Below are positions 41,970-51,463 of a stretch of DNA of 64,000 nt, one piece after another. The position numbers were made by a program, and so were the translations under genes. This DNA comes from Candidatus Thermoplasmatota archaeon (lineage in GTDB: Archaea; Thermoplasmatota; SW-10-69-26; JACQPN01; JAJPHT01). Below the pieces are notes generated by a model. That model saw nothing but the letters and a program-made list of their open reading frames with translations. It was not told the origin of the DNA and searched no databases. Each line of letters starts with the position of its first letter. Within the stretch, counting starts at the first letter, position 1. Location: assembly GCA_035540375.1 (NCBI GenBank), contig DATLGO010000050.1:20903-84902 (forward strand), written 5' to 3'.

Positions 41970-41978
41970 CTTATAGAA
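41970..41978 (+). promoter_or_regulatory. thermosome TATA box
   Basis: CTTATAGAA about 35 nt before the thermosome ATG at 42011, implying a leader of about 10 nt. Chaperonin promoters in archaea are often heat-regulated; no operator is obvious here. Confidence 0.55.
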
Positions 41979-42010
41979 GCATTGGAATGCCTCGCGCCAA
42001 GGTGTGACCC

Positions 42011-43672
42011 ATGATGGGCAACCAACCGATCATCCTCCTCAAGGAAGGCACGAAGCGCGAGCGCGGTCGCGGCGCGCAAGCCAACAACATCATGGCGGCC
42101 CGCGCGGTCGCCGACGCGGTCCGCTCGACGCTCGGGCCCCGCGGCATGGACAAGATGCTCGTCGACTCGATGGGCGACGTCGTCATCACGAACGACGGCG
42201 TGACGATCCTCAAGGAGATCGACATCGAGCACCCCGCGGCGAAGATGATCGTCGAGGTCGCGAAGACGCAGGACCAGGAGTGCGGCGACGGCACGACGAG
42301 CGCGGTCGTCATCGCGGGCGAGCTCCTGAAGCGCGCCGAGGAGCTCCTCGACGACGTCCACCCGACGCTCATCAACCGCGGCTTCCGCCTCGCGAACGAG
42401 AAGGCGATCGAGATCCTGAACGGCCTCGCGACGTCGATCGACGGCTCGAACGACAAGCCCCTCATGACGATCGCGCAGACCGCGATGACGGGCAAGTCGG
42501 CCGGCTTCAACCGCGAGCTCCTCGCGACGATCTCCGTCAAGGCCGTCAAGGCGGTCGCGGAGACCGAGGGCAAGAAGCGCGACGTCGACACGGACAACAT
42601 CCAGGTCACGAAGAAGATCGGCGGCTCCGTCGACGACACGCAGCTCATCCAGGGCCTCATCATCGACAAGGAGCGCGTCAACCCCGCGATGGCCGCGTCC
42701 GTCAAGAACGCAAAGATCGCGCTCCTCGACCTCAGCCTCGAGATCGAGAAGCCCGAGGTCGACACGAAGATCAAGATCCGCGACCCCACGCAGCTCCAGG
42801 CCTTCCTCGACGAGGAAGAGCGCGAGCTGCGCGAGATGGTCGACAAGGTCGCGAAGACGGGCGCGAACGTCCTCTTCTGCCAGAAGGGCATCGACGACCT
42901 CGCCCAGCACTTCCTCGCGAAGAAGGGCATCTACGCGGTCCGCCGCGTCAAGAAGTCCGACATGGAGAAGCTCGAGAAGGCCACGGGCGCGCGCCTCGTG
43001 AGCAACCTCGACGACCTCGCGAAGGACGACCTCGGCACGTGCGGCCTCGTGGAGGAGCGCAAGATCGGCGACGAGTCCATGACGTTCGTCACCGAGTGCA
43101 AGAACCCCCGCGCGGTCAGCATCCTGCTCCGCGGCGGCACCGAGCACGTGCTCGACGAGATCGAGCGCGCGCTCGAGGACGCCCTGCGCGTCGTCGCGGT
43201 CGCCGTCAAGGACGGCAAGATCGTGGCGGGCGGCGGCGCCCCCGAGATCGAGGTCGCGCTCGGCCTCCGCAAGTTCGCGTCCACGATCGGCGGCCGCGAG
43301 CAGCTCGCGATCGAGGCGTTCGCGAACGCGGTCGAGGTCATCCCCCGCTCCCTCGCGGAGAACGCGGGTCTCGACGCGATCAACAGCCTCGTCGACCTCC
43401 GCTCGGCGCACGAGTCCGGCAAGAAGAGCCACGGCCTCAACGTCTACACCGGCAAGGTCGTCGACATGGCGAAGGAGGGCGTCCTTGAGCCCCTCCGCGT
43501 CAAGACGCAGGCCATCAACTCGGCGACCGAAGCCGCGACGATGATCCTCCGCATCGACGACGTCATCGCGGCCAAGGAGACGAAGGCCCCGCCCGGCGGC
43601 GGCGGCCACGGCCACGGCGGCGGCATGCCCCCGGGCATGGGCGGCATGGGCGGCATGCCCGGCATGATGTAA
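42011..43672 (+). CDS. thsA: thermosome (group II chaperonin) subunit
   Basis: 553 residues, full length. ATP-dependent folding chamber with a built-in lid. [11 protein letters not shown] at 42-52, [10 protein letters not shown] at 61-70, ATP-site GDGTTSAVV at 92-100, and [17 protein letters not shown] near 400. The C-terminus ends in a Gly/Met-rich tail ([17 protein letters not shown]) that fills the cavity. Only one subunit gene is in the window. Strongest archaeal marker here. Confidence 0.97.
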   Translation: MMGNQPIILLKEGTKRERGRGAQANNIMAARAVADAVRSTLGPRGMDKMLVDSMGDVVITNDGVTILKEIDIEHPAAKMIVEVAKTQDQECGDGTTSAVVIAGELLKRAEELLDDVHPTLINRGFRLANEKAIEILNGLATSIDGSNDKPLMTIAQTAMTGKSAGFNRELLATISVKAVKAVAETEGKKRDVDTDNIQVTKKIGGSVDDTQLIQGLIIDKERVNPAMAASVKNAKIALLDLSLEIEKPEVDTKIKIRDPTQLQAFLDEEERELREMVDKVAKTGANVLFCQKGIDDLAQHFLAKKGIYAVRRVKKSDMEKLEKATGARLVSNLDDLAKDDLGTCGLVEERKIGDESMTFVTECKNPRAVSILLRGGTEHVLDEIERALEDALRVVAVAVKDGKIVAGGGAPEIEVALGLRKFASTIGGREQLAIEAFANAVEVIPRSLAENAGLDAINSLVDLRSAHESGKKSHGLNVYTGKVVDMAKEGVLEPLRVKTQAINSATEAATMILRIDDVIAAKETKAPPGGGGHGHGGGMPPGMGGMGGMPGMM

Positions 43673-43698
43673 AAGGTCCCCGGACCCCCCTCGCTCCC

Positions 43699-43730
43699 GG
43701 GCGGGCCATCGAGGCCCGCCCGTCTCTTTT
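43699..43730 (+). terminator. terminator-like hairpin after the thermosome
   Basis: GGGCGGGCC-ATCGA-GGCCCGCCC (perfect 9 bp, 43699-43721) followed by GTCTCTTTT. Confidence 0.6.
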
Positions 43731-43805
43731 CATCTCCTCGGAGGCCGAGCGAAGGCTCCGACGGGTCGCCTGAAACGTTAAGGTCGGGCGAGCCGGGTCG
43801 AGGGC

Positions 43806-45413
43806 ATGCGACGCGCCGCGACGCTCGTGGTCGGGATGCTCCTCCTTTCGATGCCCGCCTTGGCGCACCATGGCGACGTCCAACGCGAAGCGGGCGAGGG
43901 GCAACGGGCGGCGCTCGACGCCGCGGGCCAGAGGAACGGGATTCCGGAGGCGATCGCGAACGGCGGAGCCGACGAGGCCGGCATCCCGGTCCTGGACGCC
44001 CTCTGGGTCATCCTCGGCACCACCGCGGCGCACACGGTCGCCGAAGCCCCGCCGTTCTCGGTCGGTCACGGGGGTCCTCTCTTCAACCTCCATCGCGACA
44101 CGCAGGGGGCGATGCCGGATCTCATCCCGCCGGGACCCGGCTACCTTCTCGCGTGGCGCGGGCTGTGGCGCGACGTGAACGGGAACGGCATCATCGACAC
44201 GATGCGGGCGGAGACGGGGTTCGGGCCGGAATGGACGCCCGATCCGCGAACGCCCGTCCACGCGTACCTCTCGCCCGGGTCGCACCCGCCCGTGAGCGCG
44301 TCCTCCATGCCGGACGACGGCACGCCCGACGTCGACCTGCGCTATTGGAGCCAGATGGGGCTCTATCTCTCAGGCACCGACTCGTACACGCGACCGATCG
44401 TCATGTCCGACGGATCCCTCCTGCAGACGTATTTCTCCGAGACCGTCTCGCAGGCGATCCTCTCGCCTTCCGAGACGAGCGGCCGCCCCTATACGCTCGG
44501 ACCCGAAAGTCTCCTTGACATCGACGTGTACGCGGTCCTCGCGCCCGCGCCTGTGGCCTCGCTCTACGCCGCCGCGTTCGCGCCTCTCGTGAACGCGGTC
44601 GGTTCGCCGTCGACGGGCGCGACCGGCGACGCTTCCGTGGTCCCGCTTCCCGCGCCGGGCGCGACGAGCGGCCCCCTGGGCCTCGTGCAGGGCACGCTCT
44701 TTCCCCGACGGCTCCACGAGACGGCCGAAGACGCGCGCTCGAGCTCGTCGGGCCGAGCGGACGATTTCAAGGAAGCCTTCCGCGGCTTCCTCGACGTCGT
44801 TCCCGGCGCCTGGCGCCCCGGCGCCTCCACGAGGCAGCTTCCGCTCACGGGACGCGACCACGATGGCGGCGCGACCGCGGGCCCGGGCTTCCTCGTCTTC
44901 GACATCTGGGCCGGCGCCTGGCGCGACTTCAACGAGGACGGCTTCATCGGCGTCGCGGCCTCGCCCGATCCCTACGAGAACGGCAACAGGCCGTCCCCCG
45001 ACCGGCCCCTCGCCTCCGCCGGCGAGTTTGTCGGGGCGTGGGCGAAGAACCTCACGAGCGGAGCCAGCGGCAACATCCTGCTCCGCATCCGCGCGATCCC
45101 CGCGTGGCCGGAGGGCGGCGCGTTCCTTCTCTCGCGCACGACCGGTCTCCCCCAGACCGCCACGACGTGGCAGCTTGCAGGCGATCGCACGCTGACCTCG
45201 CTCACGTTCCTTCATTTCCCCGAGAAGGGCCACTACTACTCGAACGACATGCTCTTCCTCCCGCGCGGCGCGGACAACTTCGCGATCGAGGTCTGCAGCG
45301 AGGGCGCGCCGGGCGACCCGGGCGGTCCGCGCGCGATCGTCCTGGAGGCGGACGGCGCGAGCCTCGAGGACGTCGTGTACGACTGCGACGTTCTCGTCCC
45401 GCTGCCGAATTGA
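43806..45413 (+). CDS. large secreted protein, DxDxDG family member 1
   Basis: 535 residues. Signal RRAATLVVGMLLLSMPALA. Two Ca-binding-like loops: WRDVNGNGIIDTM and WRDFNEDGFIGVA. Shares with the three proteins at 49.7-54.9 kb the order: QG/GxMPDLIPPGPGY, WRD-loop, LSPGSHP, SDGSLLQTYF, DIDVYAVLAPAPVASLYAAAF. The most divergent member. No membrane anchor, so probably released or bound to the cell envelope. Leaderless: ACGTTAAGG about 25 nt before the ATG. Confidence 0.65.
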   Translation: MRRAATLVVGMLLLSMPALAHHGDVQREAGEGQRAALDAAGQRNGIPEAIANGGADEAGIPVLDALWVILGTTAAHTVAEAPPFSVGHGGPLFNLHRDTQGAMPDLIPPGPGYLLAWRGLWRDVNGNGIIDTMRAETGFGPEWTPDPRTPVHAYLSPGSHPPVSASSMPDDGTPDVDLRYWSQMGLYLSGTDSYTRPIVMSDGSLLQTYFSETVSQAILSPSETSGRPYTLGPESLLDIDVYAVLAPAPVASLYAAAFAPLVNAVGSPSTGATGDASVVPLPAPGATSGPLGLVQGTLFPRRLHETAEDARSSSSGRADDFKEAFRGFLDVVPGAWRPGASTRQLPLTGRDHDGGATAGPGFLVFDIWAGAWRDFNEDGFIGVAASPDPYENGNRPSPDRPLASAGEFVGAWAKNLTSGASGNILLRIRAIPAWPEGGAFLLSRTTGLPQTATTWQLAGDRTLTSLTFLHFPEKGHYYSNDMLFLPRGADNFAIEVCSEGAPGDPGGPRAIVLEADGASLEDVVYDCDVLVPLPN

Positions 45414-45440
45414 ACGCCCACCGAAGACCCGGCCAGAGCG

Positions 45441-45450
45441 CAATTATCCT
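45441..45450 (+). promoter_or_regulatory. TATA-like box CAATTATCCT
   Basis: Lies 22-31 nt before the GTG at 45472; the stretch TTATCCTTGAC recurs upstream of the KGG gene (about 1807). Confidence 0.4.
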
Positions 45451-45471
45451 TGACGCCACGCGATCCTTCGC

Positions 45472-46281
45472 GTGACCGTCCCAGCGTCCGCGGCCCCGGC
45501 CGGTCCCCCGGTCGGCCGCGCGCGCCGCGCCCGCGTCGCGCTCGACGACTGCGCGATGAGCTACCGGGTCGCGGGCGCCGGTCCGCCCGTCGTGCTCCTG
45601 CACGGCCTCTCGGGGAGCGCGCTCTGGTGGAGCCGCAACGTCCCGCATCTCGCCCGGTCCCATACGGTGTATGCGATCGAGCACGCGCGCCTCGAAGCGG
45701 GTCTCCTCAGGCGTCGCGCGCCCTTCGCCCTCGACGCCGCGGCCGACCGGCTCGCCCGCTGGATGGACGCCGTGGGCCTCGACCGCGCGAGCGTCGTCGG
45801 GCACTCGATGGGCGGTTTCATCGCCGCCGACTTCGCGGCGCGCCACCCCGCGCGCGTGGACCGCCTCGTCCTGGTCTGCGCCGCCGCGACGCCCCTCGCT
45901 CGCCGGGGCCTCGACGCGGCGCTCGGCGTCGCGCGATCGGCCGCGGACCTCCCTCCGAGCCTCGTCCCGCTCCTCGCGTACGACGCGCTCCGGACGGGCC
46001 CGGGCGCCATCGTTTCGACGCTGCGGCAGCTCCTCGACGCCGACCTCTCCGCGGGCCTCCCGAGCATCGCCGCGCCGACGCTTCTTGTCTGGGGCGAGCG
46101 CGACGCGCTCGTGCCCCTTGCGCACGCCGAGGCCCTCGCGGCGCTCCTTCCGGGCGCGACGCTCACCGTCGTCGAGGGCGCGGGCCACGTCCCGATGTGG
46201 GAGCGGCCCGAGGCGTTCAACGCGGCCCTCGCGGAGTTCCTCAGTCCTCCTCGCCCGCCCGCAGCCGTTCGAGCACCGTGA
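45472..46281 (+). CDS. alpha/beta hydrolase
   Basis: 269 residues from GTG 45472. Oxyanion motif [15 protein letters not shown], nucleophile [11 protein letters not shown], acid [10 protein letters not shown], base [11 protein letters not shown]: a complete triad of the esterase/haloperoxidase type. Substrate unknown. The last 41 bases overlap the convergent acetyl-CoA synthetase. Confidence 0.85.
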   Translation: MTVPASAAPAGPPVGRARRARVALDDCAMSYRVAGAGPPVVLLHGLSGSALWWSRNVPHLARSHTVYAIEHARLEAGLLRRRAPFALDAAADRLARWMDAVGLDRASVVGHSMGGFIAADFAARHPARVDRLVLVCAAATPLARRGLDAALGVARSAADLPPSLVPLLAYDALRTGPGAIVSTLRQLLDADLSAGLPSIAAPTLLVWGERDALVPLAHAEALAALLPGATLTVVEGAGHVPMWERPEAFNAALAEFLSPPRPPAAVRAP

Positions 46282-48181
46282 AATCCTCGAGCGTCGTCAC
46301 GTCGCCCTTGACCGCGGCGCCCGCCGCGACGTCGCGCAGGAGCCGGCGCATGATCTTCCCGCTTCGCGTCTTTGGAAGCGCCTCCGCGAAGCGGATCTCC
46401 GCGGGGCGCGCGATGGGACCGATCTGCTTTGCGACGTGGTCGCAGAGCTTCGAACGCGCGCCGTCGCCGGCCTCGGCGTCGCGCTTGAGCGTCACGAACG
46501 CGACGACGGCCTGGCCGCGCTCGGGGTCGGGTCGTCCGACGACCGCGGCCTCCGCGACGATCGGGTGGCTCACGAGCGCGCTTTCGATCTCCATCGTGCT
46601 CAGGCGGTGGCCCGCGACGTTGAGGACGTCGTCCACGCGGCCCATGATCCAGAGGTCGCCGTCCTTGTCGCGGCGCGCCGCGTCGCCCGTGAAGTAGACG
46701 CCCGGCACGTCGCTCCAGTACTGCTTGCGGTAACGTTCGTCGTCGCCCCAAATAGCGCGGAGCATGGAGGGCCACGGCTTGCGGATCACGAGGAATCCGC
46801 CCTCGTCGGGGCCGACGGGTCGGCCCTGCCGATCGACGACGTCGAGGACGTAGCCGGGAAGGGGCTTCGTCGCGCTGCCCGGCTTCGTCTCCGTCGCGCC
46901 GGGAAGGGGCGAGACGACGATGGCGCCGGTCTCGGTCTGCCACCACGTGTCCACGACGGGGCAGCGCCCGCCGCCGATCGTGTCGCGGTACCACATCCAG
47001 GCTTCGGGATTGATCGGCTCGCCGACGGTGCCGAGAAGGCGCAGGCTCGAGAGGTCGTGCGCCTTCGGCGGCGCGTCGCCGAGGCGCATGAACGCGCGGA
47101 TGGCGGTCGGCGCGGTGTAGAACACGGTGACGCGGCGGCGCTCCACGATGTCCCACCAGCGGTCGGGAGTCGGCGTCATCGGCGCGCCTTCGTACATGAC
47201 CGTCGTCGCGCCGAGCGCGAGCGGGCCGTACACGCCATAGGAGTGGCCCGTCACCCACCCGATGTCGGCGGTGCACCAGTAGACGTCGTCTTCGCGCAGG
47301 TCGAAGACCCACTGTGTGGTCGTGGCCGCGCCGACGAGGTAGCCGCCGGTCGTGTGCAGGATGCCCTTCGGCTTCCCCGTCGAACCGCTCGTGTAGAGAA
47401 TGAAAAGCGGGTGTTCGGCGGGAAGCGGCTCCGGCGCGCGCTCCGAGGACTGGCCCTTCACCACGTCGGACCACGCGACGTCGCGGTCGTGCCAAGCGAT
47501 CTCGTTCTTCGCCCGTTCGAGCACGACCACGCGCTCGACGGTCGGCGCGCCCGCGGCCGCGACGTCCGCGTTCGCCTTGAGCGGCACGACCGCGCCCTTG
47601 CGGAAGCCGCCGTCGGCGGTGATGATGGCCTTCGCGCCGGCGTCGACGCAGCGGTCCTTGAGCGCCTCCGCGCTGAAGCCGCCGAACACGACCGAGTGCG
47701 TCGCGCCGAGGCGCGCGCACGCGAGCATCGCGACGGCCGCCTCGGGCACCATCGGCATATAGATCGCGACGCGGTCCCCTCGCCCGATGCCGAGCGCCGC
47801 GAGTCCGTTCGCGAAGCGGTTGACATCGCGCGCGAGCTCGGCGTAGGTCAGCGTGCGCGCGTCGCCCGGCTCCCCCTCCCATACGATCGCGGGCTTCGCG
47901 CCGCGCTCCGCGAGGTGCCGGTCGAGGCAGTTCTCGCTCACGTTCAGCTCGCCGTCCTCGAACCAGCGCGCGAAGGGCGGGTTCCAGGAGAGCGTCCGCG
48001 CGAACGGCTTCGCCCACGTGACGCGCGCGCGGGCCTCGTTCGCCCAGAACGTCTCGACGTCCTCCTCGGCGGCCTTGCGGAGACGGGCCTCCGCCTTCGC
48101 GTCGACGACCGCGCGGCGCGCGAACTCGGGGGGCGGAGGGAAGCGACGGCGTTCCGTGAGGAGGCGCTCGATCTCGGGCAT
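46241..48181 (-). CDS. acs: acetyl-CoA synthetase (AMP-forming)
   Basis: 646 residues, typical length. Activates acetate with ATP and CoA. ANL motifs: [15 protein letters not shown] (P-loop), [13 protein letters not shown] (A5), [19 protein letters not shown] (hinge), [13 protein letters not shown] with the catalytic/acetylatable lysine. The Trp in WWQTETG supports acetate-size substrate. Uses the AMP-forming route, whereas many archaea use ADP-forming enzymes. Confidence 0.93.
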   Translation of the reverse strand: MPEIERLLTERRRFPPPPEFARRAVVDAKAEARLRKAAEEDVETFWANEARARVTWAKPFARTLSWNPPFARWFEDGELNVSENCLDRHLAERGAKPAIVWEGEPGDARTLTYAELARDVNRFANGLAALGIGRGDRVAIYMPMVPEAAVAMLACARLGATHSVVFGGFSAEALKDRCVDAGAKAIITADGGFRKGAVVPLKANADVAAAGAPTVERVVVLERAKNEIAWHDRDVAWSDVVKGQSSERAPEPLPAEHPLFILYTSGSTGKPKGILHTTGGYLVGAATTTQWVFDLREDDVYWCTADIGWVTGHSYGVYGPLALGATTVMYEGAPMTPTPDRWWDIVERRRVTVFYTAPTAIRAFMRLGDAPPKAHDLSSLRLLGTVGEPINPEAWMWYRDTIGGGRCPVVDTWWQTETGAIVVSPLPGATETKPGSATKPLPGYVLDVVDRQGRPVGPDEGGFLVIRKPWPSMLRAIWGDDERYRKQYWSDVPGVYFTGDAARRDKDGDLWIMGRVDDVLNVAGHRLSTMEIESALVSHPIVAEAAVVGRPDPERGQAVVAFVTLKRDAEAGDGARSKLCDHVAKQIGPIARPAEIRFAEALPKTRSGKIMRRLLRDVAAGAAVKGDVTTLEDFTVLERLRAGEED

Positions 48182-48220
48182 GCCACCCGGAACGCCGTGG
48201 GCGTGGAAAAAGGTAGGAAC

Positions 48221-48469
48221 CTACATCGGACCGGTTTCGGCGCCCGCGCCGCCGCCCTGGACGTCCTCGGGCTTGAGCGTGCTCTGGCGCCGGCCCGCGG
48301 CGCTGCGGGCGCCCTCCTCGCCGAGGCCGCGGATGTACGCCTCCGCGCGGGCCTTCGCGGCCGCGATCGCGTCGGGGGCGATGCGCCAGTCCGAGCCGGA
48401 CGGGGGCGTGCCGGCCTTCATGGCGCCTTCCTTGAGAAGCTCCTTCACGTGCGAATCCGCGAGGGTCAT
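48221..48469 (-). CDS. histone-fold-like small protein
   Basis: 82 residues from ATG 48469. RIAPDAIAAAKARAEAYIRGLGEEGARSAAGRRQSTLKPEDVQ lines up with the archaeal histone pattern: helix 2 with its central Ala/Glu run, then AGRRQSTLKPEDV against the usual AGRKTVKAEDV loop and helix 3 start. The N-terminal helix is less clear (SHVKELLKEGAMKAG) and a Gly-rich tail follows. A TTG 25 codons upstream, placed 30 nt after CTATAGAATTC, would add a basic lead. Could be a histone or a CBF/NF-Y-like protein. Confidence 0.6.
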   Translation of the reverse strand: MTLADSHVKELLKEGAMKAGTPPSGSDWRIAPDAIAAAKARAEAYIRGLGEEGARSAAGRRQSTLKPEDVQGGGAGAETGPM

Positions 48470-48616
48470 GGTCTCGGGCGGGATATGCGGCCGATGCGGC
48501 TTAGGCTTGCTGGCCCGCTCCCGTATGGCCCTTGGTGCTGACAAGTCGGCTCTGACTCGAACCGAGCCGAATTCTATAGGGAAGCCTTACATGTCAGTGC
48601 CGATCATGTCCGAAGC

Positions 48617-49081
48617 ATGCCTGCCCTTTGGCGCCGCGTCGGCCGCGGCGTTGCGGCGGCCCTGTCCGGCCTGCTCCTCGTCGCCGGGCTGCTCGGCCTC
48701 GTCATCGAGACGGCCGCCCTCCCCCTTGCGACCCGGATGGAACCGGAAGACGCGCCCGCCCTCCTCATCTTCGCGGGCGCGGCCCTCCTCGCGACCACCG
48801 TCGGCGCCGTCGCGCTCGCCGCGTCCCTCATCGGCCCGCGCGGGATGCTCCTCGGCGGCTCGTGCGCAGCCGTGGTCGCGACCCTGAGCGCGTTCTTTCA
48901 CGCCGCGGAGCTGCGCGCCCTCGCGCGCGTCGCCCCCGACGATGCGGCGCGCGACCTCTGGGCCCTCGCGGCGGGCCTCGACGGCGGGGCGTGGATGCTC
49001 CTCCTCGCGGCGGTCGTCCTCGGCGTGCTCTTCATCGCGCTCGAGCGCTCGCGGCCCGGACCCGCGCCCGCCTCCGGCTGA
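48617..49081 (+). CDS. four-helix membrane protein, unknown
   Basis: 154 residues with four membrane helices (VAAALSGLLLVAGLLGLVIE; ALLIFAGAALLATTVGAVAL; LLGGSCAAVVATLSAFFHA; WMLLLAAVVLGVLFIAL). Not recognised. Divergent from the histone-like gene with a shared AT-rich TTCTATAGGG at about 48571-48580. Confidence 0.55.
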   Translation: MPALWRRVGRGVAAALSGLLLVAGLLGLVIETAALPLATRMEPEDAPALLIFAGAALLATTVGAVALAASLIGPRGMLLGGSCAAVVATLSAFFHAAELRALARVAPDDAARDLWALAAGLDGGAWMLLLAAVVLGVLFIALERSRPGPAPASG

Positions 49082-49084
49082 GGT

Positions 49085-49594
49085 TCAGCGCCGGGGCTCG
49101 TCGTCGTCCGGGAAGCCGCTCACGGCGTCGACGGGCGTGGACCAGCCCACGGAGGCCGTGTCCGGCGCCTCCTCGCGCTTCGCCTTCTTCCCCTTCTTGC
49201 CCTTCTTCGTCGAGGCGAGGCTCGATCCGCATTCGGGGCAATGTTTCGTCCCTTCGTACACCTCGGCGCCGCAGCGGGGGCACGCGACGAGCTTCTCGGG
49301 CGCGATGAGGTCCGCGCCGCAGTGCTCGCAGAACTCCGAGTACCGGTTCACGGGCCCGTTGCAGAAGCGGCACTTCAGCGAGTAGTCGGGGACGAGGCCG
49401 TACTTGTGCTGGTTCTGCAGCACCACGGCGAACACGAGCGTCGCGAGCCCGAAGACGACGCCCCGCAAGGCGAGCCCGCCCGCGTCGAGCGGGCCCGCGC
49501 CGAGCGCCTCGAAGACGAGCGCGCCGACGAAGGCGCCGTAGAGGACCTGGCTCCAGCGCACGACGCGCAGGAAGGGCGTCCGGGGCGGGCTCAC
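49085..49594 (-). CDS. membrane protein with double zinc ribbon
   Basis: 169 residues. Two N-terminal helices, then two zinc ribbons: CRFCNGPVNRYSEFCEHCG and CPRCGAEVYEGTKHCPECG (DZANK-like), then a Lys-rich linker and acidic tail. Probably cytoplasmic zinc ribbons on a membrane anchor; role unknown. Confidence 0.7.
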   Translation of the reverse strand: MSPPRTPFLRVVRWSQVLYGAFVGALVFEALGAGPLDAGGLALRGVVFGLATLVFAVVLQNQHKYGLVPDYSLKCRFCNGPVNRYSEFCEHCGADLIAPEKLVACPRCGAEVYEGTKHCPECGSSLASTKKGKKGKKAKREEAPDTASVGWSTPVDAVSGFPDDDEPRR

Positions 49595-49749
49595 GGACCG
49601 CGGATGGGACCCGCGGGGTCTTGAAGGCGTCGGAGAGCCCCGGATGGGATCGGTGCTCTAGAGACCGAGTGATAGAGGTTCACGCGAAACGTTTTCTATG
49701 GCGGAAAGACTCGCTGCCCACCCCTCTCTCAGGGGACTGGAGGCTTACC

Positions 49750-51333
49750 ATGGACCGACGGATCCTGACTGCGCTCGCTGCATGTTTGACGGTGGCTGGC
49801 TTCGCCGCGCCCCCCGTGTTCGCGGCGACGCACCACGACATGAGCTACGAATCCAACGAGCCCCTGAACATCCAGGAGCTCGAGAACAACAACCTGCCGC
49901 TCGCCAACCCTTCGGCCTCCACGCTCATCCTCGATGACTACTACGCCGTGAACGGCCTCTTCGGCTCGACGTGGAATCCGTTCTCGGTCGATCCCGAGTA
50001 CTACAACTATCAGCGCGCCTCCGGCGGCATCCTTCCCGACATCATCACCCCGGGCCTCGGCATGTTCTACGCCTTCTATGGGTACTGGACGGACGCCGAC
50101 GAAGACGGCTCGCTGCGGTACTGGAACAGCTCCAGTCTCGGTCCGGCGGAGTACACGCTCGCCGAGGGCCAGCTCTTCTCCTACGTCGAGCCCGGCAGCT
50201 ACCCCGCGGTGGACTCGAACGGTCGCCCGAACGCGACGACTTACGACTTCTCGTACATCGTCTCGTTGTCCATCTTCGACGACGACTTCCAGTACGAGGC
50301 GGGCCAGGGCCTCGGCTCCTGGTTCCACGACGGTTCGCTCCTCCGCTCGCTCCGCGTGCAGACGGTCGCGAATCCGCTGCTCGCGCCGGACCCCGTGACC
50401 GGCAATCCTTTCACCTGCAACGAAGGGTGCATGATCGACGTCGACGCCTACAACGCCATGGCCCCGGGCCCCATCAGCGGGCCTTACTCGTCCATCGTGG
50501 GCCCGATCATCGACGACTTCCTCCCGACCGTCGGCTTCTCCTCGCTGAACGTGCCTCCGGGCTTCCTGTTCGTCCTCGATGCGATCGACGAGGCGACGGA
50601 ACCCGCGGACCCCGTCTTCGAGGCCGTGGGCGAGATCACGGGCCCCGTCGTCAACCCCCAAATCCACCGCATCTCGCCGACCTACGAGAACGAGACGCAC
50701 GCCGCCAACAACTCGGTCGTCGGCAAGGTCGGCATCGACGCCTACGGTGAGGACTGGCACGTGTACTTCGACGCCCGCATCGAGCGGGTGACGGGCTGGG
50801 GCGTTTACAGCAACTCGGCCACGATGGCGAACGTCGAGAACACGCACGCCTCGGCCGGGCCCGGCGCCATCGCCGTCGGCGCGATCCTCGGCATCGCGAA
50901 GGACCTCAACGGCAACAAGCGCCTCGCCACGAACACCTGGGCCTCGACGTTCGACACCGGGGAGTTCAAGGGCACGTGCATCCGCGGCGGCAATGACTTC
51001 ACGGGACGCCTGGTGTTCAGCTACACCATCGTTCCGAAGACGCCGTGGCCGACGCCCATCTTCCGCGTGCCCACCGTGTTCATCGAGGAGACGAGCGTGA
51101 TCGAGGCGGGTTCCACGACGCCCCTCGTCGGCACCGTCTCGTGCTACGTTTCCGACGAGGCGGCCGGCACGCACTCGGGCGACGAGCACTGGTACTTCCC
51201 CGCGGGAGCCCCCGAGATGGTGCTCAGCCTCGGGACCGAGTCGACCCCCGCGGGGCACCTGAAGTTCGCGCAGGGCCCCATCAACGTCCAGGCCGACTTC
51301 TGGGACCAGGACACGTACGCGGCCTGGCTCTGA
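49750..51333 (+). CDS. large secreted protein, DxDxDG family member 2
   Basis: 527 residues; ATG 49750 preceded by GGAGGCT. Signal RRILTALAACLTVAGFAAPPVFA. Family order: HHDMSYESNEPLNIQELENNNLPL, TLILDDYYAVNGL, LPDIITPGLGMFYAFYGYWTDADEDGSLRYW, FSYVEPGSYPAVDSNGRPN, GSLLRSLRVQTVANPLLAPDPVTGNPFTC, GPIIDDFLPTVGFSSL, IAKDLNGNKRL, and C-terminal FWDQDTYAAWL. Loops DADEDG and DLNGN look Ca-binding. First of three tandem genes. Not recognised; likely envelope or extracellular structure. Confidence 0.75.
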   Translation: MDRRILTALAACLTVAGFAAPPVFAATHHDMSYESNEPLNIQELENNNLPLANPSASTLILDDYYAVNGLFGSTWNPFSVDPEYYNYQRASGGILPDIITPGLGMFYAFYGYWTDADEDGSLRYWNSSSLGPAEYTLAEGQLFSYVEPGSYPAVDSNGRPNATTYDFSYIVSLSIFDDDFQYEAGQGLGSWFHDGSLLRSLRVQTVANPLLAPDPVTGNPFTCNEGCMIDVDAYNAMAPGPISGPYSSIVGPIIDDFLPTVGFSSLNVPPGFLFVLDAIDEATEPADPVFEAVGEITGPVVNPQIHRISPTYENETHAANNSVVGKVGIDAYGEDWHVYFDARIERVTGWGVYSNSATMANVENTHASAGPGAIAVGAILGIAKDLNGNKRLATNTWASTFDTGEFKGTCIRGGNDFTGRLVFSYTIVPKTPWPTPIFRVPTVFIEETSVIEAGSTTPLVGTVSCYVSDEAAGTHSGDEHWYFPAGAPEMVLSLGTESTPAGHLKFAQGPINVQADFWDQDTYAAWL

Positions 51334-51345
51334 GCCGGGCCAAAT

Positions 51346-51379
51346 GCCCGGCCCCGCACGGGCCGGGCACTCTCCTTTT
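51346..51379 (+). terminator. terminator-like hairpin
   Basis: GCCCGGCCC-CGCAC-GGGCCGGGC (9-bp perfect, 51346-51368) followed by ACTCTCCTTTTC, just after the first tandem secreted gene. Confidence 0.55.
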
Positions 51380-51463
51380 CAACGCGGTTCCTGTAGCGGC
51401 GGCCTCACACCGCTCCTTCTAACCGCCCCACAAGGATTTTGCCCCCTCCTGCGCCTCATCCCG

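Noticed and set aside
41351..42007. Possible integrase remnant between the array and the thermosome
   Set aside because: Neither frame shows tyrosine recombinase boxes (R...HxLRH...Y) or natural composition.
48547..48569. tRNA-like T-arm (GGTTCGAGTC in minus sense)
   Set aside because: Only a 6-bp hairpin CGGCTC/GAGCCG; no acceptor, D or anticodon arm.
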